64,000 nt of DNA from Bacillota bacterium (GCA_017397935.1 JAFQHN010000016.1:1-64000), one strand, 5' to 3'; shown: positions 35,971 through 45,640, counted from the first letter of the stretch. Numbers and translations are program-made. The notes: generated by a model from the letters alone, not told the origin.

Positions 35971-38010
35971 TTAAATCTCATTGATGATCGGCACAATAAT
36001 CGGCTTGCGGCCGGTACGCTCAAAGCACAGCTTGGCAATAGCCGTTTTAATGCTGCTCTTCATGGCGGATTGGCTGTATTCCTTATCGGCAAAGCTCTCC
36101 ACAATGGTCACAATGCGCTTTTCAGCCTCACGGAAGATAGTATCGTTGCCCTTCTCATACACAAACCCACGGGAGAAAATGTACGGCATACTGTTCAGGC
36201 GGCACTCGTTGCGGTCAATCACAATGCTGGCGATCACAATGCCGTCCTGAGAAAGCTGCTTGCGGTCTTTCAGCACGGTGGTACCCACGTCACCGATACC
36301 GCGGCCGTCAATCAAAATCTGGCCGGCGTGTACCTTGCCGTTTACCTTGCCGCTGCGCGCTGTCAGCTCCAACACCTGTCCGTTTTCCATAATGAACACA
36401 TTTTTGCCCGGCACACCCATACGCTCGGCCAGCTTACCGTGCTCACACAGCATACGGTACTCGCCGTGCACCGGCATAAAGAATTTGGGCCGCACCAGAT
36501 TAAAAATCAGCTTCAAATCCTCCTGGCTGGCGTGGCCGGAAACATGAATCCCCAGGCTGCGGCCATAAGCCACATCAACCCCCAGATGATACAGGTTATC
36601 CACCGTTTTGGAAATCATCTTCTCATTACCGGGGATGGGGTTGGCCGAGATAACCACCAAATCACCGGGGCGCAAATGCACCTGTCGGTGTTCGCCCTGC
36701 GACATTCTGGTAAGACCAGCCAAGGTTTCGCCCTGGCTGCCGGTGGTCAAAATGGCCAGCTTGCGGTCGGGATATTTTTTAATATCATTGATGTCAATAA
36801 AAGTGCTGGCTTTGGCCTTCAAATAGCCCAGCTCGGTGGCGATACCCACCACATTGTTCATGCCGCGGCCCACCACGGCCACCTTGCGGCCGGTACGCTC
36901 CGCCGCCCAAATAGCCTGCTGAATACGATGCACATTAGAGGCAAAAGTGGTCACAATAATGCGGCCGGTAGCATTCAAAAAGATGGTATCCAGCGACTGA
37001 CCGACCGTTTTCTCCGATGCCGTAAAGCCCGGACGCTCAACATTGGTACTGTCCGCCATCAGCAGCAGTACGCCCTCCTGTCCCAGCTCAGAGATTCTGT
37101 TCAAATCCATAAACTGGTCATCGATCGGCGACATATCGATCTTAAAGTCACCCGTATGCAGGCACACACCCACCGGCGTATGGATAGCCAGCGCCATCGA
37201 ATCGGGGATACTGTGAGATACGTGGATAAACTCGATCTTAAACGGGCCGGCCGTAATCACATCACGCGACGATACCTCATGCAGGTTGTTGCTGCTCAGG
37301 TTATGCTCTTTCAGCTTACCTTTCAGCAAACCCAGCGTCAGGCGGCTGCCGTAAACCGGCACCTTCAAATCCTTCAAAACATAAGGCAGGGCGCCGATAT
37401 GGTCCTCATGCCCGTGCGTCACAAAAATACCGCGCACCATGCTGCGGTTTTCCAGCAAATAATTATAATCAGGTATTACCAAATCAATACCCAGCTGTTC
37501 CTCGTCAGGGAAGGTCATGCCGCTGTCCACCACAATAATATTGTTGCCGAACTTAAACGCGGTCATGTTTTTGCCAACCTCACCCAAGCCGCCCAGCGGA
37601 ATAACCGTCAGCTTTTGGCGGGATGAAGCATCTTTATGCGCGGTTTCCTTGGCGGCTGTCTGCTCGCTCAATTTCATCTCTGCGCTTTTCTCCGAATTAA
37701 ATTTGCGGCTATCTACCTGCGCACGGGTTTTGGTGCCCTTGCCGGCGGAATTACTTTTGCTGTTTTTGGTTGCCGGGCGGCTGTTTCTGCTGCGGCTGCC
37801 GGCCGGCTTGGCGGTCTGCTCGGTCGGGGCAGCTTCCTCCGCCTTGGGGGCAGCCTTCACGGCTGCGGCCTCCGGCTTCTTGGTGCCGGCGGCTTTTTTG
37901 GCGCTGCGGGCCAGATTTTTTATCACATCTGCGGCGGCGCTCTTCAAACTGATACCTGCCGGTTCAGCAACTTCTACCCTGGCAGTATCATTTATATTTT
38001 GCTTGGCCAT
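35971..38010 (-). CDS. rnj: Ribonuclease J with a long basic N-terminal extension
   Basis: A metallo-beta-lactamase/beta-CASP nuclease with the zinc motif HGHEDH at 199-204 and the RNase J C-terminal domain. It degrades and matures RNA as a 5' exonuclease and endonuclease in the cytoplasm. The catalytic core starts near residue 132. The first 130 residues are rich in Lys, Ala, Ser and Pro and are absent from the usual 555-residue enzyme, so they may bind RNA or a partner. The ATG at 38008-38010 has AAGGAG seven bases upstream. The locus (before tepA) is that of rnjB in Bacillus, but whether a second RNase J exists cannot be told. Confidence 0.94.
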   Translation of the reverse strand: MAKQNINDTARVEVAEPAGISLKSAAADVIKNLARSAKKAAGTKKPEAAAVKAAPKAEEAAPTEQTAKPAGSRSRNSRPATKNSKSNSAGKGTKTRAQVDSRKFNSEKSAEMKLSEQTAAKETAHKDASSRQKLTVIPLGGLGEVGKNMTAFKFGNNIIVVDSGMTFPDEEQLGIDLVIPDYNYLLENRSMVRGIFVTHGHEDHIGALPYVLKDLKVPVYGSRLTLGLLKGKLKEHNLSSNNLHEVSSRDVITAGPFKIEFIHVSHSIPDSMALAIHTPVGVCLHTGDFKIDMSPIDDQFMDLNRISELGQEGVLLLMADSTNVERPGFTASEKTVGQSLDTIFLNATGRIIVTTFASNVHRIQQAIWAAERTGRKVAVVGRGMNNVVGIATELGYLKAKASTFIDINDIKKYPDRKLAILTTGSQGETLAGLTRMSQGEHRQVHLRPGDLVVISANPIPGNEKMISKTVDNLYHLGVDVAYGRSLGIHVSGHASQEDLKLIFNLVRPKFFMPVHGEYRMLCEHGKLAERMGVPGKNVFIMENGQVLELTARSGKVNGKVHAGQILIDGRGIGDVGTTVLKDRKQLSQDGIVIASIVIDRNECRLNSMPYIFSRGFVYEKGNDTIFREAEKRIVTIVESFADKEYSQSAMKSSIKTAIAKLCFERTGRKPIIVPIINEI

Positions 38011-38204
38011 AATCACACTCCTTTTTTCTTTTAATAATCAAAATAATAGTTTAGATTTAATTTCTTCTTTAATTTCTTCCGGCTGTCATCCGGATTCTCT
38101 TGCAGCAAATTTTCTTCGGATGTATTTATAACTTATATTTATTATTTAAGCGTATTTAAGCGGCTTGTCCTGCCCGATTACAAAGCAAACAGGCTGCTAC
38201 ACTT

Positions 38205-38233
38205 ATTATAGCAGCTTATTGCCTGCTGATAAA
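38205..38233 (-). promoter_or_regulatory. Possible promoter of the RNase J gene
   Basis: TATAAT (38205-38210 on minus) with TG one base upstream; the -35 (TTTATC, 38228-38233) is weak. The resulting leader would be about 190 bases, AT-rich, with no structure I can name. Confidence 0.5.
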
Positions 38234-38282
38234 CCAGCGATATACACCAAATCTCGGCAAATACAACCAATTTACACCAATA

Positions 38283-39167
38283 TTATGCCAACAAACCGTA
38301 TTTTTTCAGCAATTCGGTCAGCACAGCGGTCTCCTGCTCGCTCGGCGGGGCAAGCGGCAGACGGCAATCACCCATATCCCAGCCCAGCAGATTCAGGCAA
38401 GCCTTTACCGGCACAGGGTTGGTGGTGATGAACAGCTTTTTGAACATCTCAAAATAATGCAGGTGCAATTCCAGCGCCCGCGCCACATCACCGGCCTGAT
38501 AAGCATTGATCATCGCCGCAATTTCGTTGCCGATAAGATGCGAAGCCACGCTGATAACACCGTCACCGCCCACCGACATTACCGGCAGAGTCAGCGAATC
38601 ATCACCGCTGTAAACCGCAAAATCACGGGGCAGCATGGTACGCAGCACACTCACCGAATCCAAACTGCCGGTTGCGTCCTTGATCGCCACAATATTCGGG
38701 CAATCGTTGGCCAGGCGCAGTACGGTCTCCGGCTGAATATTCACACCGGTACGGCCGGGAATATTATACAGAACAATCGGAATATCGGCGCTGGCCGCAA
38801 TTTTGGCAAAATGCAGATACAACCCCTCCTGAGAAGGCTTGTTGTAATACGGCGCCACCGCCAGCAGAGCATCGGCACCGGCCTGCTGCGCTTTTTTGGC
38901 CACCTCACAAGAGTAAGCGGTTTCATTATCGGTGGTACCCAAAATCAGCTTGCCTTCTGTACCCACGGCCTCCCTGGCCGCTGCCCACAGATTGGCACGC
39001 TCATCCAAAGAAAGGCAGGGACTCTCACCCGTGGTACCGCAAACCAGCACCGCGTCCGAGCCGTTATGCAACAGGTGCTGTGTCAGTTTCTGTACTTTGG
39101 CATAATCCACCTCTCCTGCTTTATTGTACGGAGTTACCATCGCAGTTATAACCTTACCAAAATTCAT
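38283..39167 (-). CDS. dapA: 4-hydroxy-tetrahydrodipicolinate synthase
   Basis: DapA condenses pyruvate with aspartate semialdehyde, the first step of the lysine and dipicolinate branch. The Schiff-base Lys163 in AIKDATGSL, Tyr134 in VLYNIPGRTG and the GTTGES loop at 44-49 are present in a 294-residue protein. AAGGGG is eight bases before the ATG. It follows asd by 64 bases. The family also holds aldolases, but the motifs and the neighbours fit DapA. Confidence 0.95.
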   Translation of the reverse strand: MNFGKVITAMVTPYNKAGEVDYAKVQKLTQHLLHNGSDAVLVCGTTGESPCLSLDERANLWAAAREAVGTEGKLILGTTDNETAYSCEVAKKAQQAGADALLAVAPYYNKPSQEGLYLHFAKIAASADIPIVLYNIPGRTGVNIQPETVLRLANDCPNIVAIKDATGSLDSVSVLRTMLPRDFAVYSGDDSLTLPVMSVGGDGVISVASHLIGNEIAAMINAYQAGDVARALELHLHYFEMFKKLFITTNPVPVKACLNLLGWDMGDCRLPLAPPSEQETAVLTELLKKYGLLA

Positions 39168-39231
39168 CGGACACGCCCCTTTGCTTGTTTAATTTCGTTT
39201 ATTTTTTAAGTCATGCTTTAATTATCTTTGC

Positions 39232-40242
39232 TTAAACCAAACCTTCGGCCACCAGCAGCTGGGCAATCTGCACAGCGTTGGTTGCGGCACCCTTGCGGAT
39301 CTGGTCAGCCACCACAAACAGCGACAACCCATTATCCACCGCAATATCCTTACGGATACGGCCCACATAAACCTCATCGGTGTCCGAGCTGTAAAGCGGC
39401 ATGGGGTACAGCTTCTCGGCCGGGTCATCCTGGATAACCACACCGGGCGCAGCAGCCAGCACGGCTCTTGCCTCCTCAGCGGTCACCGGCTTTTCGGTTT
39501 CGATATGAATAGCCTCGGCATGGCTGCGGTAAACAGGCACACGCACCGCCGTTGCCGAAAGCAAAATATCCTCGTTGTGCAGCATCTTCTGGGTTTCCCA
39601 GGTCATCTTCATCTCTTCCTTGGTATAGTCGTTATCCAGGAAGATGTCAATATGCGGAATTACGTTGCAGGCGATCTGGTGCTGAAAAGCCTCAATCTTC
39701 AACTCATTACCGGCAGCCATATCCTTGATCTGCTGCTGCAATTCGTCCAGGCCCTCTTTACCTGCGCCGGAAACTGCCTGATAGGTGGCCACCACCACAC
39801 GCTTAATGCCAAAAGCATCATACAGCGGTTTCAGCGCCACCACCATCTGGATGGTAGAGCAGTTGGGGTTGGCAATAATACCCTTGTGCCAACGCACATC
39901 CTCCGGGTTAACCTCCGGCACCACCAGCGGAACCTCAGGGTCATAGCGGAAGGTACTGCTGTTATCAATGCAGACAGCACCGCGCTTCACAGCCTCGGGT
40001 GCCAGTGTTTTACTGATGTTGCCGCCGGCAAAAAGCACAATGTCCACACCCTCAAAGCTCTCCGGCTTGGCCTCATGCACGGTATAATCCTGCCCCTGCC
40101 AGTTGATAATTTTACCCTCAGAGCGGGCAGATGCCAACAAAACCAAATTATTTATCGGGAAATCACGCTCAGCCAGCACCTTCAACAGCTCATGGCCCAC
40201 GGCACCGGTTGCGCCAACGATTGCGACATTATACTTCTTCAT
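39232..40242 (-). CDS. asd: Aspartate-semialdehyde dehydrogenase
   Basis: Asd reduces aspartyl phosphate to the semialdehyde, the branch point for threonine, lysine and dipicolinate. GATGAVG is at 10-16 and the catalytic Cys128 in NPNCST. The 336-residue length is usual. GGAGG stands ten bases before the ATG. With dapA it forms a two-gene unit behind its own promoter. Confidence 0.96.
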   Translation of the reverse strand: MKKYNVAIVGATGAVGHELLKVLAERDFPINNLVLLASARSEGKIINWQGQDYTVHEAKPESFEGVDIVLFAGGNISKTLAPEAVKRGAVCIDNSSTFRYDPEVPLVVPEVNPEDVRWHKGIIANPNCSTIQMVVALKPLYDAFGIKRVVVATYQAVSGAGKEGLDELQQQIKDMAAGNELKIEAFQHQIACNVIPHIDIFLDNDYTKEEMKMTWETQKMLHNEDILLSATAVRVPVYRSHAEAIHIETEKPVTAEEARAVLAAAPGVVIQDDPAEKLYPMPLYSSDTDEVYVGRIRKDIAVDNGLSLFVVADQIRKGAATNAVQIAQLLVAEGLV

Positions 40243-40275
40243 TTTTATGCAGCCTCCAACATTATAATTCTCTAT

Positions 40276-40304
40276 ATTTTAACATTATTTTCCCCTCAAT
40301 GCAA
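40276..40304 (-). promoter_or_regulatory. Promoter of asd-dapA
   Basis: -35 TTGCAT (40299-40304), 17-base spacer, -10 TAAAAT (40276-40281), TG one base upstream. It lets vegetative cells express asd-dapA independently of the sporulation genes upstream. Confidence 0.7.
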
Positions 40305-40359
40305 TAAAAAGTTATGTATAATACAATGTGCAATTACAATCCACCCCAAATTTTCGCCC

Positions 40360-40986
40360 TTAATACTGCCGCAGTATCGGCTGAATCTGCCGCCCCTGCA
40401 CCGCCAGACCCAGCGCCGGCAGCAGCATTTGGGCATCGAATATCAAAGACGTCGGCTTTCGCTCAGGGTCATCCTGCCCCATCGGCACAAAAAACACATT
40501 TTTACTGTTCAGCAGCATCCCCAGATTTTTAGCATTGGCCGCCAGCGCATCATTACTGGCCGGCGCAATCAGCAGCGGCTTTTGGTTCCTTAAATGCGCC
40601 TTGGCAGCCATCAGCACCGGCCCATCGGTAATACCGCAAGCCAGTTTGGCCATCGTATTACCGGTACACGGCGCCAGCATCAGCACATCCAGGCAGGCAC
40701 TCGGCCCAATCGGCTCGGCCTGCGGTATTGTCAAAATCGGCTCCCTCGCCCCCATGGCCGCCAACGCCTCACGCCACTCTGCCGCCCGCCCGAATTTAGA
40801 ATCCAGCCGCTGCACATTCTCCGATAAAATCGGCACCAATTCCACTCCCGGCACGCTTTTCAGCCGCTTTAATTCATCCAGTACCTTGCGCATGGTGCAA
40901 AAGGAGCCGGTCAACCCCACACCCACCGTTTTGCCGCGCAAACTCTCCTGCCAACTGCCGTTTTCCGCAAAATCCACCGCCGTCAT
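40360..40986 (-). CDS. spoVFB: Dipicolinate synthase subunit B
   Basis: A flavoprotein-like (DFP/HFCD fold) protein of 208 residues with GVGLTGSFCTMRKV near the N-terminus, VLMLAPCTGNTMAKLACGITDGPVLMAAKAH and NDALAANAKNLG. With SpoVFA it oxidises the DapA product to dipicolinic acid in the mother cell; the acid is then packed into the spore core with calcium. Its ATG overlaps the spoVFA stop (ATGA), so the two are translationally coupled. Confidence 0.94.
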   Translation of the reverse strand: MTAVDFAENGSWQESLRGKTVGVGLTGSFCTMRKVLDELKRLKSVPGVELVPILSENVQRLDSKFGRAAEWREALAAMGAREPILTIPQAEPIGPSACLDVLMLAPCTGNTMAKLACGITDGPVLMAAKAHLRNQKPLLIAPASNDALAANAKNLGMLLNSKNVFFVPMGQDDPERKPTSLIFDAQMLLPALGLAVQGRQIQPILRQY

Positions 40987-41951
40987 ATCCTCACCGCCTT
41001 TTCCGTTATATTATCTTCTGTATTTTCGGACTTTTCATACTTCTTATCCTTCTTATCTTTGCCGTCATCATCCCAGCCGCAAATGGTGGCCAGCAGCCGT
41101 GGATAAACACGCCCCAAAATCCGCCCGGCACTCAGCGGCGCCGCCTTGCCCGGCAGAGAAATCGCATGAATAGCGCGGATGCCCAGCTCCCCGGCCGCCA
41201 CAAAATCAGTTCCCCCCGCACCGGATGCCAGATCCACCACCAAACAGCCGCTGTTCAGCCGCCGCAGCAGCCGCTTATCCAGCACCGCCGTGGGCACCGT
41301 ATTCACCACCACATCACATTCCGCCAGAGCCGTCGGCAAATCCGCCCAGCCACACAGCGCAAAACCATGGCTTCGTGCCAGCTGCCGCCGCCTCTCGCCC
41401 CGATTAACCACCAAAACCTCCGCACCCAGCGCTCTCAGCCGCAGACAAAGAGCCTCTCCCACGCGGCCAAACCCCAGCACCAGCGCTTTCAGGCCGCTCA
41501 CCGTCACCTCAGTCTCCCGCATGATGATTTCCAGCGCACCCTCGGCGGTGGGCACGGCATTGGGTATAGCCACCAGATCCTGTTCGGCCACCTCAAACAG
41601 CGGCAGGCTCAAATCCCGGCACATCCCGCTAAGATAAGCCGAGGCCACCCCAACCAGCACCGGCGTACCCGCTTTCAGCAGAGAAAACTCATCCGGGCCA
41701 ACTGCCACATCACCCACCAGCGGCGAGTACAGCAGGCCATTCTCCCGCACACCGGCCATCGGCAGCAGCACCGCCTGCGCTCCGCTCAGCGCCTCGGCCA
41801 CCGACGCACAGCAGCAAATATTTCTTTGATCACACGGCAGCAGGTTCCGCGGCAGACCAAAGCACCGTAGCCTGAATTCCCCGGCCAGCATTTTGGCCAC
41901 CTCAATTTCCCGTTTATCACCGCCCAGCAGCGCCACAATTTTCTCAGCCAT
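40983..41951 (-). CDS. spoVFA: Dipicolinate synthase subunit A
   Basis: The 322-residue protein has an N-terminal dipicolinate-synthase domain (LLGGDKREIEVAKML, ICCCASVAEALSGAQAVLLP) and an NAD(P)-binding domain with VLGFGRVGEAL. It is the dehydrogenase partner of SpoVFB. GGTGAG lies close to the ATG but the ribosome site is modest. It stands between a terminator and spoVFB with a sigma-K-like site just upstream, which would limit it to the late mother cell. Confidence 0.94.
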   Translation of the reverse strand: MAEKIVALLGGDKREIEVAKMLAGEFRLRCFGLPRNLLPCDQRNICCCASVAEALSGAQAVLLPMAGVRENGLLYSPLVGDVAVGPDEFSLLKAGTPVLVGVASAYLSGMCRDLSLPLFEVAEQDLVAIPNAVPTAEGALEIIMRETEVTVSGLKALVLGFGRVGEALCLRLRALGAEVLVVNRGERRRQLARSHGFALCGWADLPTALAECDVVVNTVPTAVLDKRLLRRLNSGCLVVDLASGAGGTDFVAAGELGIRAIHAISLPGKAAPLSAGRILGRVYPRLLATICGWDDDGKDKKDKKYEKSENTEDNITEKAVRI

Positions 41952-41982
41952 AATCTCACCGTCCGCAATTCTCAGGTTGCTA

Positions 41983-42011
41983 TATCTTATTCCGTGGGGC
42001 AGGTCTTGGTC
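41983..42011 (-). promoter_or_regulatory. Possible sigma-K promoter of spoVFA-spoVFB
   Basis: GAC (42009-42011), 17 bases, AATAAGATA (41983-41991) compares with the Bacillus sigma-K pattern AC / CATAnnnTA, missing only the first C of the -10. The site is 32 bases before the spoVFA start and downstream of the dapB terminator. Bacillus spoVF is under sigma-K. Confidence 0.35.
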
Positions 42012-42029
42012 AAAATTTTTTCTCCGTAT

Positions 42030-42065
42030 AAAACAAAAGCAGCCGAGGATCTCTCCCCGACCGCT
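42030..42065 (-). terminator. Terminator after dapB
   Basis: Twelve-position stem (42054-42065 with 42038-42049), several G-U pairs on the minus strand, then TTTTGTTTT. It separates dapB from the dipicolinate genes. Confidence 0.8.
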
Positions 42066-42083
42066 TCATAAGCAATTATTTCT

Positions 42084-42890
42084 TTACAGCAGGCTCTCCA
42101 AGCCATGTACCAGCTCGCCCTTGTTCATAGCGGCCATTTTCTCCACCGCCAGCGCCACACCGGGCACATAAGCCTCACGGGAAAGCGCATCGTGGCGAAT
42201 ACACAACACCTGCCCCGCCGCCCCAAAGACGACCTCCTGCGTAGCTACATACCCCGGCAGACGCACACTATGCACCCGCATACCGTCCACCTCGGCGCCG
42301 CGGCTGCCCGTCAGGCGCTCAAACTCCTGCGGATTGCCCTGCGACATAGGTTGGCGCACCTCACCGATCATCTCCAAGGTGGTCACCGCCGTACCGCTGG
42401 GCGCATCCAGCTTTTGGTCATGGTGGCGCTCAATCACCTCAACATAGGGCATATATCGGGCGGCTTCCTTGGCAAAACGCATCATCAGCACCGCCCCCAG
42501 CGCAAAGTTAGAGGCGATGAAAACAGGCGTATCAAACTCGGCGCACCATTTGCTGATCTGCTTGTAATCTGCCTCGGTAAAACCGGTTGTGCCCACCACA
42601 ATCGGCGTATGCAGCTCCACCGCCGTGCGGATATTCTTCATCACCACCGCCGGGTTGGTAAAATCCACCACCACATCCGGCTTGGATTCGGTAATCGCCG
42701 CCGCCAAATCGGTTTGCAGGCCAAAGCCAACCTCACCCATGCCGCAGAGAAAACCGTAATCCACCTCGCTGCTCTTAATATCCACCGCCGCACAAATCTG
42801 CATATTCGGCAGCGCCGCCAAACCGAGGGATAAGGCCCGTCCCATCTTGCCGGCTGCGCCGTTCATCAAAACTCTGATATTTTCAGACAT
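42084..42890 (-). CDS. dapB: 4-hydroxy-tetrahydrodipicolinate reductase
   Basis: DapB reduces dihydrodipicolinate precursor for lysine and diaminopimelate and thereby competes with SpoVFA/B. GAAGKMGR (11-18) binds NAD(P)H, and the ERHHDQKLDAPSGTA motif carries His156/His157 and Lys160. I start at the ATG at 42888-42890 (268 residues, family length) with GGGAGG nine bases upstream; earlier in-frame ATGs lie on or before that site. It lies between the ymxH-lipoprotein terminator and its own terminator. Confidence 0.95.
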   Translation of the reverse strand: MSENIRVLMNGAAGKMGRALSLGLAALPNMQICAAVDIKSSEVDYGFLCGMGEVGFGLQTDLAAAITESKPDVVVDFTNPAVVMKNIRTAVELHTPIVVGTTGFTEADYKQISKWCAEFDTPVFIASNFALGAVLMMRFAKEAARYMPYVEVIERHHDQKLDAPSGTAVTTLEMIGEVRQPMSQGNPQEFERLTGSRGAEVDGMRVHSVRLPGYVATQEVVFGAAGQVLCIRHDALSREAYVPGVALAVEKMAAMNKGELVHGLESLL

Positions 42891-42997
42891 CGTCATAATC
42901 CTCCCAAATCTCCGCATAATTATACCAATTTTCATTATATTTCGCTGTAATTTATTCTACTATACCCAGGCGGCGGCGGTCAACCCCCAATATTAAA

Positions 42998-43021
42998 GGC
43001 CCCGGCTGCAACACCGAGGCC
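42998..43021 (-). terminator. Probable terminator after the ymxG operon
   Basis: GGCCTCGG (43021-43014 on minus) pairs with CCGGGGCC (43005-42998) with one G-U. Only TTTAATATT follows, so it is a weak terminator. Confidence 0.5.
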
Positions 43022-43042
43022 CCCAAATATGCACTTTTGCCG

Positions 43043-43552
43043 TTACTCCTGCGGCAAGTCCTCAAACACAAAATTCGTTTCCATTCCGTCATCAGAGCGC
43101 GAGTAGCTGACCTTCATCAAATACGGCTTGCCCTCATCCGTCTGCACACCAAAGGTCACCACGCCGTCGCCCAGATAAGTCAGTTCAGGCTCATCTGCCA
43201 GCTTGGCGTATGTTCCGCACACCGCATAAAACCCTTCGGCGTTCATAAAGCCCAGATAAGATACCTCATCGTCCTCTTTGGCAAACAGCACCACGCCCAC
43301 GCGCTCATAAGCGCCGTCATCGGCCACCACACACTCGATGATACTCTCATCATTCGCCTGCTTGTCCGCAAAAAGCTGCCGCACATCCCGCTCGGTCCAT
43401 ACTTTTTCCTCGGTATCTTCGGTATCTGCCGCATTATCCTCCACAACCCCGCTGATAACCTCGGTAGTCGAAACCTCCGTCTTATTCTCTGCCACACAGC
43501 CGCCAAACACCATCGGCAGCACCAGCAGCAACAGCAACGCCATTTTCCGCAT
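43043..43552 (-). CDS. Predicted lipoprotein, function unknown
   Basis: The 169-residue protein starts MRKMALLLLLVLPMVFGGC; the lipobox cysteine (about residue 19) follows FGG. A Thr/Glu/Asp-rich spacer leads to a domain of about 110 residues (VWTERDVRQLFADKQ, YERVGVVLFAKEDD, YLMKVSYSR). I do not recognise it. The ATG at 43550-43552 has AGGAAG eight bases upstream. It follows ymxH by 33 bases and ends the ymxG-dut-ymxH run. Confidence 0.75.
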   Translation of the reverse strand: MRKMALLLLLVLPMVFGGCVAENKTEVSTTEVISGVVEDNAADTEDTEEKVWTERDVRQLFADKQANDESIIECVVADDGAYERVGVVLFAKEDDEVSYLGFMNAEGFYAVCGTYAKLADEPELTYLGDGVVTFGVQTDEGKPYLMKVSYSRSDDGMETNFVFEDLPQE

Positions 43553-43585
43553 AAAAACCACTTCCTCACACCATTATAACGCCTA

Positions 43586-43849
43586 TTACAACGCCTGTGG
43601 GTCAACATCCACCACAATAACCTCGCTGCCCACCTTGCATACCTTCTCCCACGGAATTTGCAGCAGGTGCGGCTCCGCACCAAAGCGTTTTTTTTCGCCC
43701 GTCAATCGCTCGCCGCGGCTCGGTATAATCAGCGCTTCAATCAGGCCGGTGTCGGGGTTTACCACCAAATCGGCATCCCCCACCAAACCCAAAATCTCGC
43801 CGTCAAAAATGTTGATTATCCGTTTCCCCAAAAGCTGACTCAGCCGCAT
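43586..43849 (-). CDS. ymxH: YlmC/YmxH family PRC-barrel sporulation protein
   Basis: An 87-residue PRC-barrel protein (RLSQLLGKRIINIFDGEILG, DADLVVNPDTGLIEALIIP, IPWEKVCKVGSEVIVVD). The YlmC/YmxH family is conserved in spore formers and its role is unclear. Position between ymxG/dut and the dipicolinate genes matches ymxH in Bacillus and Clostridia. A GGAG lies close to the ATG. Confidence 0.88.
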   Translation of the reverse strand: MRLSQLLGKRIINIFDGEILGLVGDADLVVNPDTGLIEALIIPSRGERLTGEKKRFGAEPHLLQIPWEKVCKVGSEVIVVDVDPQAL

Positions 43850-43925
43850 ATTCTCCGCCCCCCGCTCATCACTTTACAGACAAGTTTATGCAGGTGCGCC
43901 GCAAATATTACCGCTTATAGTCCGC

Positions 43926-44381
43926 TTATAATCCGCTGTGTCCAAAGCCGCCGTCACCGCGTTCAGTCTCAGTCAAATCCGCTGTGATTTCCCACTCGGC
44001 ACGGCAAAATTTAGCCAGCACCATCTGGGCAATACGCATACCGCGGCTGATAACAAACGGCTCATCACCCAAATTTATCAGCACCACGCCCACCTCGCCG
44101 CGATAATCGGCGTCCACCGTACCGGGGCTGTTCAGCACCGTCACCCCGTGTTTCAGCGCCAGTCCGCTGCGGGGCCGCACCTGCACCTCACAATCGGGCG
44201 GCAGCTCCAAAAACAGGCCGGTGGGGATCAGTTTTCTCTCTCCCGGCCGCAGAATTATGTCCTCATCAATGCAGGCTGCCAAATCCATACCGGCCGCCTG
44301 TGCCGATTCATAGGCCGGCAATTTCAAGCCCTCAAACTTCGGCGAGGTTTTAATTTTCACCTTAATTTTATTGTTCAGCAT
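43926..44381 (-). CDS. dut: dUTP diphosphatase
   Basis: A trimeric-type dUTPase of 151 residues with motif I (GMDLAA), motif III ([26 protein letters not shown], about 68-93) and motif V ([10 protein letters not shown]). It cleaves dUTP to dUMP, keeping uracil out of DNA. The ATG overlaps the end of ymxG by seven bases, so translation is coupled. The pairing with an M16 peptidase is common in Clostridia. Confidence 0.96.
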   Translation of the reverse strand: MLNNKIKVKIKTSPKFEGLKLPAYESAQAAGMDLAACIDEDIILRPGERKLIPTGLFLELPPDCEVQVRPRSGLALKHGVTVLNSPGTVDADYRGEVGVVLINLGDEPFVISRGMRIAQMVLAKFCRAEWEITADLTETERGDGGFGHSGL

Positions 44382-45640
44382 GACAACAACCCCTGCAAAT
44401 CAACCTGCGGCTCGTTGGGCCCAACCATAGAAAGCACCAGCTTGTTCGGCTGCAACAATTCCCCGGCCAGCCTCTGCACCGCCGCACAATCCACCTGCAT
44501 AATCTCCGCCACCTGCTCGTCCACCGTCTGCACACGGCCATAAACGGTTTCGGTACGGCCCAGGCGCACCATCACATTGGCCGAGCTTTCCAGGCCCATC
44601 AGCAGACCGGCCTTAAACTGGGCCTGCGCCCGTGCCAATTCCTCCTCGGTCACACCGTCAGCCGCAATCTTGGCCATCTCATAACCCAGCACCTTCAAAA
44701 GCTCGTCCACACGCTTGGGGCTGGTGGAGGCATAAGCCGAAAAGCTGCCGCCAAAGGCCTGCGCCGCCACGCTGGAATACACGCTGTAAGTCAATCCCCG
44801 CTTTTCCCGAACCTCCTGGAACAAACGGGAGGACACACCGCCGCCCAAAATGCTGTTCAGCAGGTTCAGCGCATAAATATCCTCATCATCCCCTGCCAAA
44901 CCGGGCACACCCAGCGTAATATGTATCTGCTCAATATCCTTATGCACATAGGTCAGCCCTGCGCCGTATTCGGGGGCAGTCAGCTTCGGCTTGTCCCAGG
45001 CCTCGGCCGTAAATTTGCCGCCCGCCAGATATTTTTCGGCCTGCCGCATAACATCTTCATGCGGCACATTACCGGCCACCGCCAAAACCGTATGCTGCGG
45101 TGCATAATGGCTGCGGCAGTAAGCATCAATGTGCTCACGGGTAAAAGAGCTTACCGACTCCGCCGTGCCGATGACCGGCAGCCCGTAAGGATGCGTGGGC
45201 AGCAGCTTGCGGTTGAACATCTCGCCTACCAAATCGTCCGGCGTATCCTCATACATATTGATTTCTTCTAAGATAACGCCCTTTTCCTTGGCCCACTCCT
45301 CCGCCGGGAATTGCGAGTCAAGGTACATATCGCTCAAAATATCCAGGCACAGCTCAAAATTCTCACCCAGAGAACGGGTGTAATAACAGGTATACTCCCG
45401 AGAGGTAAAAGCGTTCATCTGGCCGCCCACATCCTCCAAAATATGGGCAATCTGCTGATAATTACGCTTATTTGTGCCCTTAAACAGCATATGCTCCACC
45501 ACATGAGAAATCCCGCCCAAATGCGCCTCCTCATACGCCGAGCCGGTACCGGCCCACAGAGAAGTCGTCACCGAGTAAGCGTCGGGCATATAATCGGTCA
45601 CCACACGCAGACCGTTGCTTAAAACATCTTTACGAATCAT
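44375..45640 (-). CDS. ymxG: M16 zinc peptidase (YmxG/MlpA family)
   Basis: The inverted zinc motif HxxEH is HVVEH at 46-50, with the downstream acidic ligand region ([19 protein letters not shown]). The second half is the inactive M16 repeat. The family cuts peptides in a closed chamber; in Bacillus the gene lies beside the dipicolinate locus. The ATG at 45638-45640 has GGAG seven bases upstream (421 residues); a longer frame upstream lacks a site. Confidence 0.93.
   Translation of the reverse strand: MIRKDVLSNGLRVVTDYMPDAYSVTTSLWAGTGSAYEEAHLGGISHVVEHMLFKGTNKRNYQQIAHILEDVGGQMNAFTSREYTCYYTRSLGENFELCLDILSDMYLDSQFPAEEWAKEKGVILEEINMYEDTPDDLVGEMFNRKLLPTHPYGLPVIGTAESVSSFTREHIDAYCRSHYAPQHTVLAVAGNVPHEDVMRQAEKYLAGGKFTAEAWDKPKLTAPEYGAGLTYVHKDIEQIHITLGVPGLAGDDEDIYALNLLNSILGGGVSSRLFQEVREKRGLTYSVYSSVAAQAFGGSFSAYASTSPKRVDELLKVLGYEMAKIAADGVTEEELARAQAQFKAGLLMGLESSANVMVRLGRTETVYGRVQTVDEQVAEIMQVDCAAVQRLAGELLQPNKLVLSMVGPNEPQVDLQGLLSC

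Noticed and set aside
36070-37626. 518-codon plus-strand ORF antisense to the RNase J gene
   Set aside because: RNase J is complete on the other strand; this frame is a composition shadow.
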